Of a stretch of 64,000 bases of DNA, positions 24,265 through 33,141 are shown one piece after another. The stretch is taken from contig NZ_NOIU01000001.1 of the NCBI RefSeq assembly GCF_004136635.1, positions 682,001 to 746,000 of the forward strand, written 5' to 3'. The position numbers and the translations under genes were made by a program. The notes below the pieces were generated by a model. It was given only the letters and a program-made list of their open reading frames with translations, made no database searches and was not told the origin of the DNA. Numbering within the stretch: the first letter of the stretch is position 1; each line of letters begins with the position of its first letter. The stretch comes from Rothia halotolerans. GTDB taxonomy: Bacteria > Actinomycetota > Actinomycetes > Actinomycetales > Micrococcaceae.

Positions 24265-25668
24265 TCAGGGCCTGATCCACACGTCCCTCCGCGCCCGCAG
24301 GCCCAGCGTCACCCCGCGCAGCCCCATGTAGACGATCGCGTAGGCGATCCACAGCCAGACGAAGCCGGCCGGGTCCATCTCCCCCGGGCCGCCGCCGAGC
24401 GCGTAGACGCCCGCCAGCATCGGGGTGTAGCCGAGCAGGGCGATGAAGGAGGCCACCGCCAGGTAGCGCACGTCCTGCGCGCCGATCAGGACGCCGTCGA
24501 GGATGAACACGTAGGAGGCCAGTGGCTGCCCCACCGCCACCACCAGCAGCGCGAGGGCGAAGAGGTGCTGGACCTGCGGGTCGGAGGTGAAGACCCAGCC
24601 CAGCCCGAACCCGACGAGCGGGCAGAGCAGCCCGGTCACCACGCCGAACCCCAGCGACCAGCGCACCAGCCGGCCCATCAGCCGCCGGACGTGCCGCTTC
24701 CCCTCCTCGGCGCGCACGTCCCGCGCGCCCATCTCCTTGCCCAGCAGCGCCTGGGCGGCGATCGCCAGCGCATCCAGCGCGAAGGCGAGGAAGGAGAAGA
24801 AGGCCATGACGATCTGGTAGGCCGCGAGGTTGGTCGAGCCCTGGCTGGTCACCACGAAGACCGTGGCCAGCAGGGCAACCCGCATCGAGAGCGTGCGCAG
24901 CATGAGCCACGAGCCGACCTTCAGGATCGCGCCCAGCCGGGCCGGCGTCGTCGCGAAGAGCCCGACGCCGTGCCGGCGGCACCCGCGCGCCACCAGCACC
25001 AGGTAGACGGCCGCCATCCCCCACTGCACCAGCGAGGTCCCGATCGCCGAGCCCGCCACCCCTAGGCCCAACGGGTAGACCAGCAGGTAGTTCAGGCCCA
25101 CGTTGACCACGGCCCCCGCCCCGGCCACGTACAGCGGGGTCCGCGTGTCCTGGAGCCCCCGCAGGATCCCGACGGCGGCCAGCACCAGCAGCATCCCGGG
25201 CAGCCCGAGCATGGACCAACTGAGGTAGTCCACGGCGTACCCCAGGGCCTCCCCGCGCGCGCCGAGGGCCCGCAGCAGCGGCTCGGCGAGCGCCCACAGG
25301 GCGACGGCGATGACGACGCCGAGGCCCAGCCCGACCCACAGCCCGTCCCGGCCCTTCTCGTAGGCGGCGGGCAGGTTCCGGGCGCCGAAGAACCGGGCGA
25401 CGGCCGGCGTCGTCGAATAGGAGAGGAAGACCATCAGCCCGATCACGGTCTGCACCACCGTGGAGGCGACCGAGAGGCCCGCCAGCTGGGGCGTGCCGAG
25501 GTGCCCCACGATCGAGGAGTCGGCGAGGATGAACAGCGGCTCGGCGATCAGCGCCCCGAAGGCAGGGACCGCGAGGGCGAGGATCTGGCGGTTCAGCGAG
25601 GTCTCGCGCGCCGGCCGGCCGCCGCGGCGCGGGGATGTCTGGGTAGGCTGATCAGGCTGGGAGTCCAC
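24265..25668 (-). CDS. MATE-family efflux transporter (DinF-like)
   Basis: The 467-residue protein has twelve hydrophobic segments arranged as two homologous halves. NRQILALAVPAFGALIAEPLFILADSSIVGHLG at the N-terminus is the DinF-type MATE signature, and GILRGLQDTRTPLYVAGAGAVVNVGLNYLLVYPLGLGVAGSAIGT marks the middle of the first half. MATE proteins export cationic drugs and other toxic compounds using Na+ or H+ gradients; the substrate cannot be read here. The first 20 residues are polar and may be dispensable. It is transcribed alone on the minus strand, with nothing notable between it and its neighbours. Confidence 0.92.
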   Translation of the reverse strand: MDSQPDQPTQTSPRRGGRPARETSLNRQILALAVPAFGALIAEPLFILADSSIVGHLGTPQLAGLSVASTVVQTVIGLMVFLSYSTTPAVARFFGARNLPAAYEKGRDGLWVGLGLGVVIAVALWALAEPLLRALGARGEALGYAVDYLSWSMLGLPGMLLVLAAVGILRGLQDTRTPLYVAGAGAVVNVGLNYLLVYPLGLGVAGSAIGTSLVQWGMAAVYLVLVARGCRRHGVGLFATTPARLGAILKVGSWLMLRTLSMRVALLATVFVVTSQGSTNLAAYQIVMAFFSFLAFALDALAIAAQALLGKEMGARDVRAEEGKRHVRRLMGRLVRWSLGFGVVTGLLCPLVGFGLGWVFTSDPQVQHLFALALLVVAVGQPLASYVFILDGVLIGAQDVRYLAVASFIALLGYTPMLAGVYALGGGPGEMDPAGFVWLWIAYAIVYMGLRGVTLGLRARRDVWIRP

Positions 25669-25774
25669 CGGACCAGTCTAGGGCCCGCCGCGAGGCGAGG
25701 AGCAGACCAGCGCGATGTCCGTGGGCTGACCCCGGCGGCCCCTCCGCCGGCCCGGCAGGAAGCCCCGCCTCGGC

Positions 25775-26194
25775 CTACCCCTGCCCCCGGAGCCGGTCCA
25801 TCTCCCGGCGCTCCTTCTTGGTCGGGCGGCCCGCCCCGCGCTCGCGGCGCGGCACCGGGGCGGAGAGGGCGCTGGGGCGCGGCGGGGAGTGGTCGACGTA
25901 GCACTGCTGCGCCACGGAGGCCCCCACGCGCTTGACGATCAGGCGGGTGACCTCGAAGACGCGCTCCCAGCCGGGGGTCCGCACCTTGACGACGTCGCCC
26001 GCCCGCAGCGCCTGGGAGGCCTTGACGGGCTGGTCGTTGAGGCGGACGTGGCCGGCGCGGCAGCCGGTGGTCGCGGCGGAGCGGGTCTTGTAGATGCGCA
26101 CCGCCCACAGCCAGGCGTCGATGCGCACGCTCGCGGGCCCGGCCGGCTGGGCCTGGCGGTCCGGGGAGGCGGCGTCGGTGTTCGCTGGGCTCAT
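25775..26194 (-). CDS. S4-domain RNA-binding protein (Hsp15-like)
   Basis: The 139-residue protein has an S4 domain at about residues 22-85 (VRIDAWLWAVRIYKTRSAATTGCRAGHVRLNDQPVKASQALRAGDVV) followed by VKRVGASVAQQCYVDHS and a basic tail with TKKERREMDRLRG. This architecture matches Hsp15/YrfH-type proteins, which bind stalled 50S subunits carrying nascent chains in E. coli; the actinobacterial role is assumed to be similar. The basic C-terminus adds RNA contact. Upstream lies the hairpin plus repeated element at 26236-26337. Confidence 0.85.
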   Translation of the reverse strand: MSPANTDAASPDRQAQPAGPASVRIDAWLWAVRIYKTRSAATTGCRAGHVRLNDQPVKASQALRAGDVVKVRTPGWERVFEVTRLIVKRVGASVAQQCYVDHSPPRPSALSAPVPRRERGAGRPTKKERREMDRLRGQG

Positions 26195-26235
26195 GCTCCC
26201 CCACCTTAGCGGCGCACCCGGCCCCTCGTTAAAGA

Positions 26236-26282
26236 CCGCCGGCCGGAGGCCCGTTCAGAAGGACGGACGCTCCGGCCGGCGG
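26236..26282. terminator. Strong 13-bp hairpin between S4 gene and peptide ABC operon
   Basis: CCGCCGGCCGGAG (26236-26248) pairs perfectly with CTCCGGCCGGCGG (26270-26282) around 21 bases. On the minus strand it is followed by GTCTTTAACG. It lies upstream of both divergent start codons, so it is either a 5'-leader structure or the terminator of a short RNA, rather than an ordinary gene-end terminator. Confidence 0.5.
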
Positions 26283-26309
26283 CTCGGGACGGATTCGCGG
26301 TCCGCCCCT

Positions 26310-26337
26310 CATCAATCACTCGCACCTTTATGAGGTA
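26310..26337 (+). repeat. Copy A of a repeated intergenic element
   Basis: CATCAATCACTCGCACC, two extra T, then TATGAGGTA. The same sequence without the two T occurs on the minus strand at 40415-40440, also next to a long GC hairpin and in an intergenic region. The rest of the 26195-26511 gap is the leader of the peptide-transport operon, and I see nothing else in it. Function unknown. Confidence 0.7.
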
Positions 26338-26511
26338 CTGACGAAGTTACTCGGCGGCCCTGAATCCGGGCCCAGCACCGCCTGGGAGGTGCCTGGCAAT
26401 GCGGAACGGCCCGCAGCCCTCCGCGCAAGCCCCCTTACCTCGCGTGACGCCCCGGGTACGTTTGTGAACGGAGCTTTGACCCCCCGTGCGCGCCGGGGCC
26501 ACGCTGATCCG

Positions 26512-28179
26512 GTGAAGACGTCGGACCGCTTGCTCAATCGCCGCCAGGTCATGGGACTGGGGCTCGGCGCGGGCTCCCTGCTCGCGCTCTCCGCGTGCGC
26601 GGCGGAGGAGACCGACGTCGCCACCGGCGGGCCCCCGCGCACCGGCGGGACGCTCGTCTACTTCGAGCCGCAGACCTTCACCACGCTCTTCCCGCCCCAG
26701 GCGGGCTTCTACCCCAACGGCGGGATCGTCAACAACATCACCGACCGGCTGCTGTACCAGGACGCCGAGACCCTCGAGCTGCACCCGTGGATCGCCGTCG
26801 AGCTGCCCGAGGTCAACGACGACGCCACCCGGTTCACCTTCCGCATCCGCCGCGACGTCACCTACTCGGACGGCTCGCCGCTGACCGCGGCCAACGTGGT
26901 CAAGAACCTCGACCTCTACGGCCTGGGCGACAAGTCCCGCCAGCTGCCGCCCTCGGAGCAGATCAGCAACTACGAGCGCGGCGAGGTGCTCGACGAGGAG
27001 ACCGTGCGCTTCCACTTCTCCGCGCCGGCCCCCGGCTTCGTCCAGGCGGTCTCGACCATGAACGCCGGGCTGCTCTCCGACGCGAGCCTGGACCTCGACT
27101 CCACCGGCTACGGGCCGGGACAGTCCGGCAGGATCGCCGCGAGCGGGCCCTTCGTGATCGACGCCGAGGAGATCGGCACCCGCCTCACCCTGCGCGTCCG
27201 CGAGGACTACGACTGGGCGCCGCCCCACTTCGAGCACCAGGGCCGGGCGTACCTGGACGGCATCGACTACGTGGTCAACAACGAGTACTCCGTGCGCATC
27301 GGCGCGCTGGTCTCCGGCCAGGCCGACGGCGTCCGCGAGATCGAGTCCCCGGACGAGCCGCGCCTGCGCGAGCGCGGCGTCCAGCTGCACGCGGCGGGCA
27401 CCAACGGCGTCAACAACGGCCTGAACCTGCGCTTCCGCCACGAGCTGCTCCAGGACCTCCGGGTGCGCCGGGCGATCATCGCCGCGATCGACCGCGAGTC
27501 GATCATGCGCAAGCTGTTCACCGAGAACTACCCCCTGGCCACCGGCGTGCTGGCCGAGAGCGCCGCCGGGTACAAGGACTTCGGCGACGCCTGGCCGCAC
27601 GATCCGGACCGCTCCGAGCGGCTGCTGGACGAGGCCGGCTGGACCCGCGAGGGCGGGTCCGGCATCCGCTCCAAGGACGGCGAGCGCCTGTCCCTGCGGG
27701 TCAACACCGCGATCCCCCAGCCCCGCTCCCGCGAGGTCATGAGCCTGGTCCAGCAGGACCTGCTGCGGGTCGGCGTCGATCTGCAGATCAACGAGGGCGA
27801 CTACGCGACCCAGAACCTCGACGCGGAGTACCTGGACCGGATCCAGCTGTACCACTCGATGGTCGGCCGCGCGGACTACGACGTCCTGAAGAGCCAGTAC
27901 TCCGGGGAGAACCGCGACGTGCTGCTGAACCTGGACGAGGAGACGCAGGAGTACGGCGACCCCGAGCTGGAGGAGCTGCTCGGCCGGATCGCCGCGGAGC
28001 CCACCGAGGACCGGCGGGAGGCCGCCAGCTGGGCGGCCCAGGACCACCTGGTGGAGAACGCCTACGTGCTGCCCTTCTTCGAGGAGCCGCAGGTCTTCGG
28101 CTTCCGCGAGCGCGTCCGCGGCTTCCGGACCGAGGCCGTGGCGCGTCCCCAGTTCTACGACACGTGGCTGGCCGAGTAG
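26512..28179 (+). CDS. Peptide/opine-type ABC transporter substrate-binding lipoprotein (family 5)
   Basis: The 555-residue protein starts at a GTG. Its signal peptide carries a twin-arginine motif (LNRRQVMGLGLGAGSLLALSAC) and a lipobox, so it is probably a Tat-exported lipoprotein. The mature part follows the family 5 fold (GGIVNNITDRLLYQDAETLELHPWIA, RFTFRIRRDVTYSDGSPLTAANVV, SGPFVIDAEEIGTRLTLRVRED, RIQLYHSMVG). It resembles binding proteins of the KPN_01854-type neighbourhood that also includes an LLM monooxygenase and CMD proteins, all found downstream here. The ligand is unknown. The start was set so that the Tat motif lies near the N-terminus; the upstream Shine-Dalgarno is weak. Confidence 0.88.
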   Translation: MKTSDRLLNRRQVMGLGLGAGSLLALSACAAEETDVATGGPPRTGGTLVYFEPQTFTTLFPPQAGFYPNGGIVNNITDRLLYQDAETLELHPWIAVELPEVNDDATRFTFRIRRDVTYSDGSPLTAANVVKNLDLYGLGDKSRQLPPSEQISNYERGEVLDEETVRFHFSAPAPGFVQAVSTMNAGLLSDASLDLDSTGYGPGQSGRIAASGPFVIDAEEIGTRLTLRVREDYDWAPPHFEHQGRAYLDGIDYVVNNEYSVRIGALVSGQADGVREIESPDEPRLRERGVQLHAAGTNGVNNGLNLRFRHELLQDLRVRRAIIAAIDRESIMRKLFTENYPLATGVLAESAAGYKDFGDAWPHDPDRSERLLDEAGWTREGGSGIRSKDGERLSLRVNTAIPQPRSREVMSLVQQDLLRVGVDLQINEGDYATQNLDAEYLDRIQLYHSMVGRADYDVLKSQYSGENRDVLLNLDEETQEYGDPELEELLGRIAAEPTEDRREAASWAAQDHLVENAYVLPFFEEPQVFGFRERVRGFRTEAVARPQFYDTWLAE

Positions 28180-28200
28180 AGAGGCCCGGGAGAGCACACC

Positions 28201-29205
28201 ATGCGATACATCGCGCTGAGGATCGGCCAGGCGGCCCTGGTCCTGTTCATCGCCTTCACCGTCGCCAGCCTGCTGCTGGCGATCCTGCCGGGGGACGGCG
28301 TCATGGCCCGCTACGCCAACCCCGAGCTGGGGCTGTCCTCCGCGGAGATCGAGGGGATCCGCGCCGACTCCGGCGCGGACGAGCCCTGGTACGTCCAGTA
28401 CTGGATCGCGCTGACCGGCTTCCTGCGCGGGGACTTCGGCTACTCGGTGCAGTCGGGGGCCGCGGTCTCCGACCTCATCGGCACGGCCCTGCCCTCGACG
28501 CTGGCGCTGGCCGCCACGGCCTTCATCGCGGCGGCGTTGGCCGCCGTCGTCATCGCGGTGCTGGCCACCTACGGCCGCGCCCGCTGGCTGCGCCGGGTCT
28601 TCGACTCCGTGCCCTCGGTCTTCATCTCGGTGCCGGTGTTCTGGTTCGGCATCATCCTGGCCCAGGTCTTCTCCTTCCAGCTCGGCTGGGTCTCGGTGGT
28701 GGACCCCGGACCCGTGGAGTCGCTGATCCTCCCGGCCGCGACGCTGGTGCTGCCGATCTCGGCGCCGATCGCCCAGGTGCTGATCCGCTCGATCGACGAG
28801 GTCCGGGCACAGCCCTTCGTCCGCGTCTCGCAGGCCAAGGGGGCCCGGCCCGGCTGGCTGCTGGTCCACTCGGTGACCCGCAACGCCGCGCTGCCGGCGC
28901 TGACCATCGCGGGGCTGGTGTTCGGCGAGCTGGTGGGCGGCGCCGTCGTGACCGAGACCGTGTTCGGCCGCGCCGGGATCGGGCAGCTGACCGCCCAGGC
29001 CGTCTCGAGCCGGGACAACCCCGTGCTACTGGCCGTGGTGGTGCTCGCGACCCTGGGCTACGTGATCATCAACCTCGTGGTGGACCTGCTCTACCCGGTC
29101 ATCGACGTGCGACTGCGCTCCGGCCGCGCCAAGCCCATCCCGGCCTCGCGCCGGATCGGCGACGTCGACGCCGCCCCCCGCAACCGTCAGGAGGTCGCCT
29201 CGTGA
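28201..29205 (+). CDS. ABC transporter permease (DppB-type)
   Basis: The 334-residue permease has an N-terminal TM helix (about residues 9-30), a periplasmic segment (DEPWYVQYWIALTGFLRGDFGYSVQSGAAVSDLI) and five further helices. The cytoplasmic EAA-type loop is near residue 205 (IDEVRAQPFVRVSQAKGARPGWLLVHSVTRNAALPALT). This is the DppB/OppB pattern. It follows the binding protein by 21 bp and overlaps the next permease by GTGA. It forms the heteromeric membrane channel with that gene. Confidence 0.93.
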   Translation: MRYIALRIGQAALVLFIAFTVASLLLAILPGDGVMARYANPELGLSSAEIEGIRADSGADEPWYVQYWIALTGFLRGDFGYSVQSGAAVSDLIGTALPSTLALAATAFIAAALAAVVIAVLATYGRARWLRRVFDSVPSVFISVPVFWFGIILAQVFSFQLGWVSVVDPGPVESLILPAATLVLPISAPIAQVLIRSIDEVRAQPFVRVSQAKGARPGWLLVHSVTRNAALPALTIAGLVFGELVGGAVVTETVFGRAGIGQLTAQAVSSRDNPVLLAVVVLATLGYVIINLVVDLLYPVIDVRLRSGRAKPIPASRRIGDVDAAPRNRQEVAS

Positions 29206-30005
29206 AGAATCTCCGGCTCTCCCCGACGGCGGTGATCGCCGCGCTCATCGCCCTGGTCGCCGTGCTCGCCGCCGTCTTCCCCGGCCTGTTCACCGGCTTC
29301 GACCCCAACGACGGCGGCGAGACCCCGGCGCTGCTCTCCCCGAGCGCGACGCACTGGTTCGGCACCGACCAGATCGGCCGCGACGTCTTCGCCCGGGTCG
29401 TCTACGGCGCCTCCCACTCGCTGCTCGCCGCGCTGGTCGCGGTGGGCGTCGGGCTCGTGGTCGGCACCGTGCTGGGCCTGGTCGCGGGGACGCGTCCCGG
29501 GCCGCTGGACGACGCCCTGATGCGCGTCGTCGACGTCCTGCTCTCCATCCCGGCGCTGCTGCTCTCGCTGACGATCGTGATCCTGCTGGGGTTCGGGACC
29601 ATCAACGCCGCGATCGCGGTGGGGGTCACCTCGATCGCCCTGTTCGCCCGGCTGGCCCGCTCGCAGAGCGTGAGCATCGGCAAGAGCGACTACGTGGCCG
29701 CGGCCTACGGCTCGGGCGGCACCTACTGGAACGTGCTGCGCCGGCACATCCTGCCCAACGCCGTCTCGCCGGTGCTCTCGCTCGCGGTGCTGCAGATCGG
29801 ATCGGCGATCCTGCAGATCTCCACGCTGGGCTTCCTGGGCTACGGGACCCCGCCGCCGACGCCGGAGTGGGGCCTGATCATCTCCGAGGGGCGCGACTAC
29901 GTGGCCACCGCCTGGTGGGTCACGGTGCTGCCGGGCGCGGTCATCATGGCCGTGGTGATGGCCACGCACAAGATCGGATCGACCCTGCGGGAGGCCACTG
30001 CATGA
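29202..30005 (+). CDS. ABC transporter permease (DppC-type)
   Basis: The 267-residue permease has HWFGTDQIGRDVFARVVYGASHSLLAAL, the typical DppC N-terminal periplasmic motif, and the EAA loop KSDYVAAAYGSGGTYWNVLRRHILPNAVSPVL. Five to six TM helices are visible. The GTG at 29202 overlaps the previous stop, with GGAGG seven bases ahead. The ATPase gene overlaps its stop by ATGA, so the subunits are translationally coupled. Confidence 0.93.
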   Translation: MKNLRLSPTAVIAALIALVAVLAAVFPGLFTGFDPNDGGETPALLSPSATHWFGTDQIGRDVFARVVYGASHSLLAALVAVGVGLVVGTVLGLVAGTRPGPLDDALMRVVDVLLSIPALLLSLTIVILLGFGTINAAIAVGVTSIALFARLARSQSVSIGKSDYVAAAYGSGGTYWNVLRRHILPNAVSPVLSLAVLQIGSAILQISTLGFLGYGTPPPTPEWGLIISEGRDYVATAWWVTVLPGAVIMAVVMATHKIGSTLREATA

Positions 30006-31966
30006 GCGCCACGGAACGCACGACGACGTCGGGGCCCGGAGCGAGCGCGGCCCCTCGCCCGGGACGGCACGCGGCCGAGCCTGCGGAGCGCACGACGCCG
30101 TACGAGGACGGTCCCGCGAACCGGCCCGCGGAGGCCGGGGACCCCGGCGCCCGGCCCGTGCTCAGCGTCGAGGACCTCAGCGTCGACTACTCGCTGCGGG
30201 GCTCCCGCGAGTCGCGCCGGGCCCTGCACGGGGTCTCCCTGAGCGTGGCGCACGGCGGGATGACGGCCGTGGTCGGCGAGTCCGGCTCGGGCAAGAGCAC
30301 GACGGCGAGCGCGGTGATCGGCATGCTGGCCGGCAATGCCTCGGTCGCCTCCGGCTCGGTCCTGCTCGGCGAGCGGCAGCTGCTGGGCGCGGGCGAGGCC
30401 GAGCTGCAGCGGGTCCGCGGCGCCCACGTCGGCTACATCCCGCAGGACCCGGGCAACTCGCTGAACCCGCTCAAGACCGTCGGGGCCAACGTGGCCGAGG
30501 CACTGCGGATCCACCGCCGCGTGGGCCGGCCCGAGACCCGGGAGCGGGTGCTCGAGCTGCTCGAGCGGGTGGGTCTGGACCGCCCCCGCCTGCGGGCCGG
30601 GCAGTTCCCCCACGAGCTCTCCGGCGGCATGCGGCAGCGCGTGCTGATCGCCTCCGCGATCGCGCTGAGCCCCGAGCTGATCATCGCCGACGAGCCGACC
30701 TCGGCGCTGGACGTCACCGTCCAGCAGAAGATCCTGGACCTCCTGGACGACCTGCGCCGCGAGGAGGGCACCTCGATCCTGTTCATCACCCACGACCTCG
30801 CGGTCGCGGGCGAGCGGGCCGACCGGGTCGCGGTCATGCAGTCCGGCCGCGTGGTCGAGGACGCCCCCGCCTCCCGGATCTTCTCCGACCCGCAGTGCGA
30901 CTACACCCGCCGGCTGCTGCGGGACGCGCCCTCGCTGCGCGTGGTGACCGAGGAGGAGAGCGGACGCGGGGCGGGCGGCGAGCGGCGGCCCGCCGAGGAC
31001 GACCGTCCCACCGGCGGCGAAGCGGCGACATCGGGGGGACGCACGGGCCTGCCGTGGGGCGGGACCGGCGCGGCCGGCCCTGACGCGGCCCCGCTGCTGT
31101 CGGTTCAGGGACTCTCGAAGGTCTACGCCCGCCACAGCCGGGAAGAGGACGACCGGAGACCGGACGAGGCCTCGACCTCCGCCGAGGCATCGGATACCGC
31201 GGAGCGCCGGGACGACGTCATCGGCGTCGAGGACGTGAGCTTCGACGTCGCGGAGGGGACCACCCACGGCGTCGTCGGCGAGTCCGGCTCCGGGAAGACG
31301 ACGCTGGGCAAGGCCCTGGCCGGGCTGATCGCCCCGGACGCGGGCACCGCGCTCGTGGCCGGGTACGACGTCGCCCGCCTGGGCAGGCACGAGCGGCGCG
31401 ACTTCCGCCGCACCGTGCAGCTGGTGCACCAGAACCCGCACACCGCGATCGACCCGAAGTTCTCGATCGAGGCCGCGATCGCGGAGCCGCTGGCCAACTT
31501 CAAGGTCGGCACGCGGGAGGAGCGCCGGGCGCGCGTCGCCGAGGTCATGGAGCAGGTCGCGCTGCCGCCCGAGCTGGCGGCGCGGCGCCCGCGCGAGCTC
31601 TCCGGCGGGCAGCTGCAGCGGGTCGCGATCGCGCGGGCGCTGGTGATCGAACCGCGTCTGGTGGTCCTCGACGAGGCCGTCTCCGCCCTGGACGTCACCG
31701 TGCAGGCACAGATCCTCCGCCTGCTGGAGCGGCTGCAGCGGGAGCTGGGTCTGACCTACCTGTTCATCTCCCACGACCTGGCGGTGGTCCGCCAGATCGC
31801 CGATACTGTGTCCGTGGTCTCCCGCGGGCACCAGGTGGAGGCGGGGCCCGCCCGGCAGATCTTCGAGGACCCGCGGGACCCCTACACCCGGCGGCTGCTC
31901 GCCGCGATCCCACGGCCGGCGCGGACAGCGTCGGGCGCCTCCTCGTCGAGCGCGATACGCAACTGA
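30002..31966 (+). CDS. Fused double ABC ATPase (DppD-DppF type)
   Basis: The 654-residue protein has two complete nucleotide-binding domains. The first is at about residues 52-310 (GESGSGKSTTASAV, LSGGMRQRVLIASAIA, LIIADEPTSALDVT, FITHDLAVAGERAD). The second is at about 365-640 (GESGSGKTTLGKALAG, LSGGQLQRVAIARALV, VVLDEAVSALDVTVQ, FISHDLAVVRQ). A variable Pro/Gly/Arg-rich linker joins them. The second Walker B reads LDEAVSALD rather than LDEPTSALD, a common variation in DppF. One polypeptide therefore supplies both ATPases of the peptide-type importer. About the first 50 residues are disordered. Confidence 0.93.
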   Translation: MSATERTTTSGPGASAAPRPGRHAAEPAERTTPYEDGPANRPAEAGDPGARPVLSVEDLSVDYSLRGSRESRRALHGVSLSVAHGGMTAVVGESGSGKSTTASAVIGMLAGNASVASGSVLLGERQLLGAGEAELQRVRGAHVGYIPQDPGNSLNPLKTVGANVAEALRIHRRVGRPETRERVLELLERVGLDRPRLRAGQFPHELSGGMRQRVLIASAIALSPELIIADEPTSALDVTVQQKILDLLDDLRREEGTSILFITHDLAVAGERADRVAVMQSGRVVEDAPASRIFSDPQCDYTRRLLRDAPSLRVVTEEESGRGAGGERRPAEDDRPTGGEAATSGGRTGLPWGGTGAAGPDAAPLLSVQGLSKVYARHSREEDDRRPDEASTSAEASDTAERRDDVIGVEDVSFDVAEGTTHGVVGESGSGKTTLGKALAGLIAPDAGTALVAGYDVARLGRHERRDFRRTVQLVHQNPHTAIDPKFSIEAAIAEPLANFKVGTREERRARVAEVMEQVALPPELAARRPRELSGGQLQRVAIARALVIEPRLVVLDEAVSALDVTVQAQILRLLERLQRELGLTYLFISHDLAVVRQIADTVSVVSRGHQVEAGPARQIFEDPRDPYTRRLLAAIPRPARTASGASSSSAIRN

Positions 31967-31976
31967 AAGGCACGTG

Positions 31977-33017
31977 ATGACCGAGAACGCGAAGACCAAG
32001 ACCCTGGGATTCTTCACCCGGCTGCTGGAGGAGGCGAGCGCGGCGGAGCGCTACCGCTACGCGCTCGAGCAGATCGAGGCCGCCGAGCGCCTGGGCTTCG
32101 CCAGCGCCTGGGTGGCCCAGCACCACTTCCATGAGGCGGAGGGCGGGCTGCCCTCGCCCTTCGTGCTGCTCGGCGCGGCGGCGCAGCGCACCCGGCGGAT
32201 CGGGCTCGCGACGGGCGTGATCACGCTGCCCATGGAGGACCCCGTCCGGGTCGCCGAGGACGCCGCCGTGCTGGACGCGGTCTCCGGAGGGCGCGTGCAG
32301 GTCGGCCTGGGCTCCGGCGGGAACCCGAACTCCTTCCCGGCCTTCGGCGCCGACTTCGCCGAGCGCGGTCCCTCCTTCGGCGCCAAGCTGGAGACCCTCG
32401 AGACCCTGTGGCGCGGCGAGGAGACCGCGGGCGGCAACCGCCTCTACCCGGCCGCACCGCAGCTGCCGGGGAAGCTGTGGCAGGCGAGCTTCGGGACCTT
32501 CGGGGCGGGCATCGCCGGCTCCCGCGGGGACGGCCTCATGCTCTCCCGCACCCAGCCGCGCCGGGACTCCCCCGACGCCGCCCTGAGCGAGATCCAGGTG
32601 CCGGTGGTCGAGGCCTACCTCGAGCGGCTCCCGGAGGGCGCGGCGCCGCGCATCATGGCCTCGCGCACCGCGATCGCCGTCGAGGCATCCGAGCGCGCCG
32701 GACTCGTCCGCCGCACGGCGGAGAAGCTGCGGCAGGGCGAGGCGGACCGGCTGGTCGGCCGGGACACCTCGGGGCTGGGCGACGAGGAGCTGCTGGTCGC
32801 CACCGACACGTTCCTGGGCACGCCGGAGGAGATCGTCGAGCGGCTCTCCGAGGACCGGGTCGTCACCGACCACGCGACCCTGGTCGCCTTCCAGGTCCAT
32901 TCGGCGCCGGTGACGCACGAGGAGACCCTGCGCTCACTGGAGCTGCTGGCCACCGAGGTGGCCCCGCGCCTGGGCATCTCGACCGCCGACGACGCACTGG
33001 CCGCCAGCCGCGGATAG
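31977..33017 (+). CDS. LLM-class FMN-dependent monooxygenase (KPN_01858-type)
   Basis: The 346-residue protein starts at ATG 31977 (AAAGG six bases ahead). GFFTRLLEEASAAERYRYALEQIEAAERLGFASAWVAQHHFHEAEGGLPSP and GLATGVITLPMEDPVRVAEDAAVLDAVSGGRVQVGLGSGGNP match the family of putative FMN-dependent luciferase-like enzymes that co-occur with a family 5 binding protein and CMD/peroxidase-like proteins. The reaction is unknown. It lies 10 bp after the ATPase, in the same operon. A GTG three bases upstream is an alternative start. Confidence 0.88.
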   Translation: MTENAKTKTLGFFTRLLEEASAAERYRYALEQIEAAERLGFASAWVAQHHFHEAEGGLPSPFVLLGAAAQRTRRIGLATGVITLPMEDPVRVAEDAAVLDAVSGGRVQVGLGSGGNPNSFPAFGADFAERGPSFGAKLETLETLWRGEETAGGNRLYPAAPQLPGKLWQASFGTFGAGIAGSRGDGLMLSRTQPRRDSPDAALSEIQVPVVEAYLERLPEGAAPRIMASRTAIAVEASERAGLVRRTAEKLRQGEADRLVGRDTSGLGDEELLVATDTFLGTPEEIVERLSEDRVVTDHATLVAFQVHSAPVTHEETLRSLELLATEVAPRLGISTADDALAASRG

Positions 33018-33141
33018 ACCGCCTCGGGTCCGGGCCCTGGGATCGGACCCACTCGCCCGCCCATCGGGGGCCTCCCCCGCCCCGACCACCGACGACAAGC
33101 ACGCAGGGCGAAGACGCCCACGACGCCGAGGAGCACCCGGA

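Noticed and set aside
26236-26511. T-box or other known riboswitch ahead of the peptide ABC operon
   Set aside because: No TGGNACCGCG T-box sequence, specifier loop or known aptamer core was found; only the hairpin and the repeated element are visible.
26347-28869. 840-codon minus-strand open frame across the binding protein and permease genes
   Set aside because: The translation is low-complexity (Gly/Asp/Gln/Val) and covers two well-supported plus-strand genes; it is a GC-driven shadow.
26595-30005. Very long plus-strand frame ending with the DppC permease
   Set aside because: Only the part from GTG 29202 encodes a protein with known motifs and a ribosome site; the rest overlaps other genes in a wrong frame.
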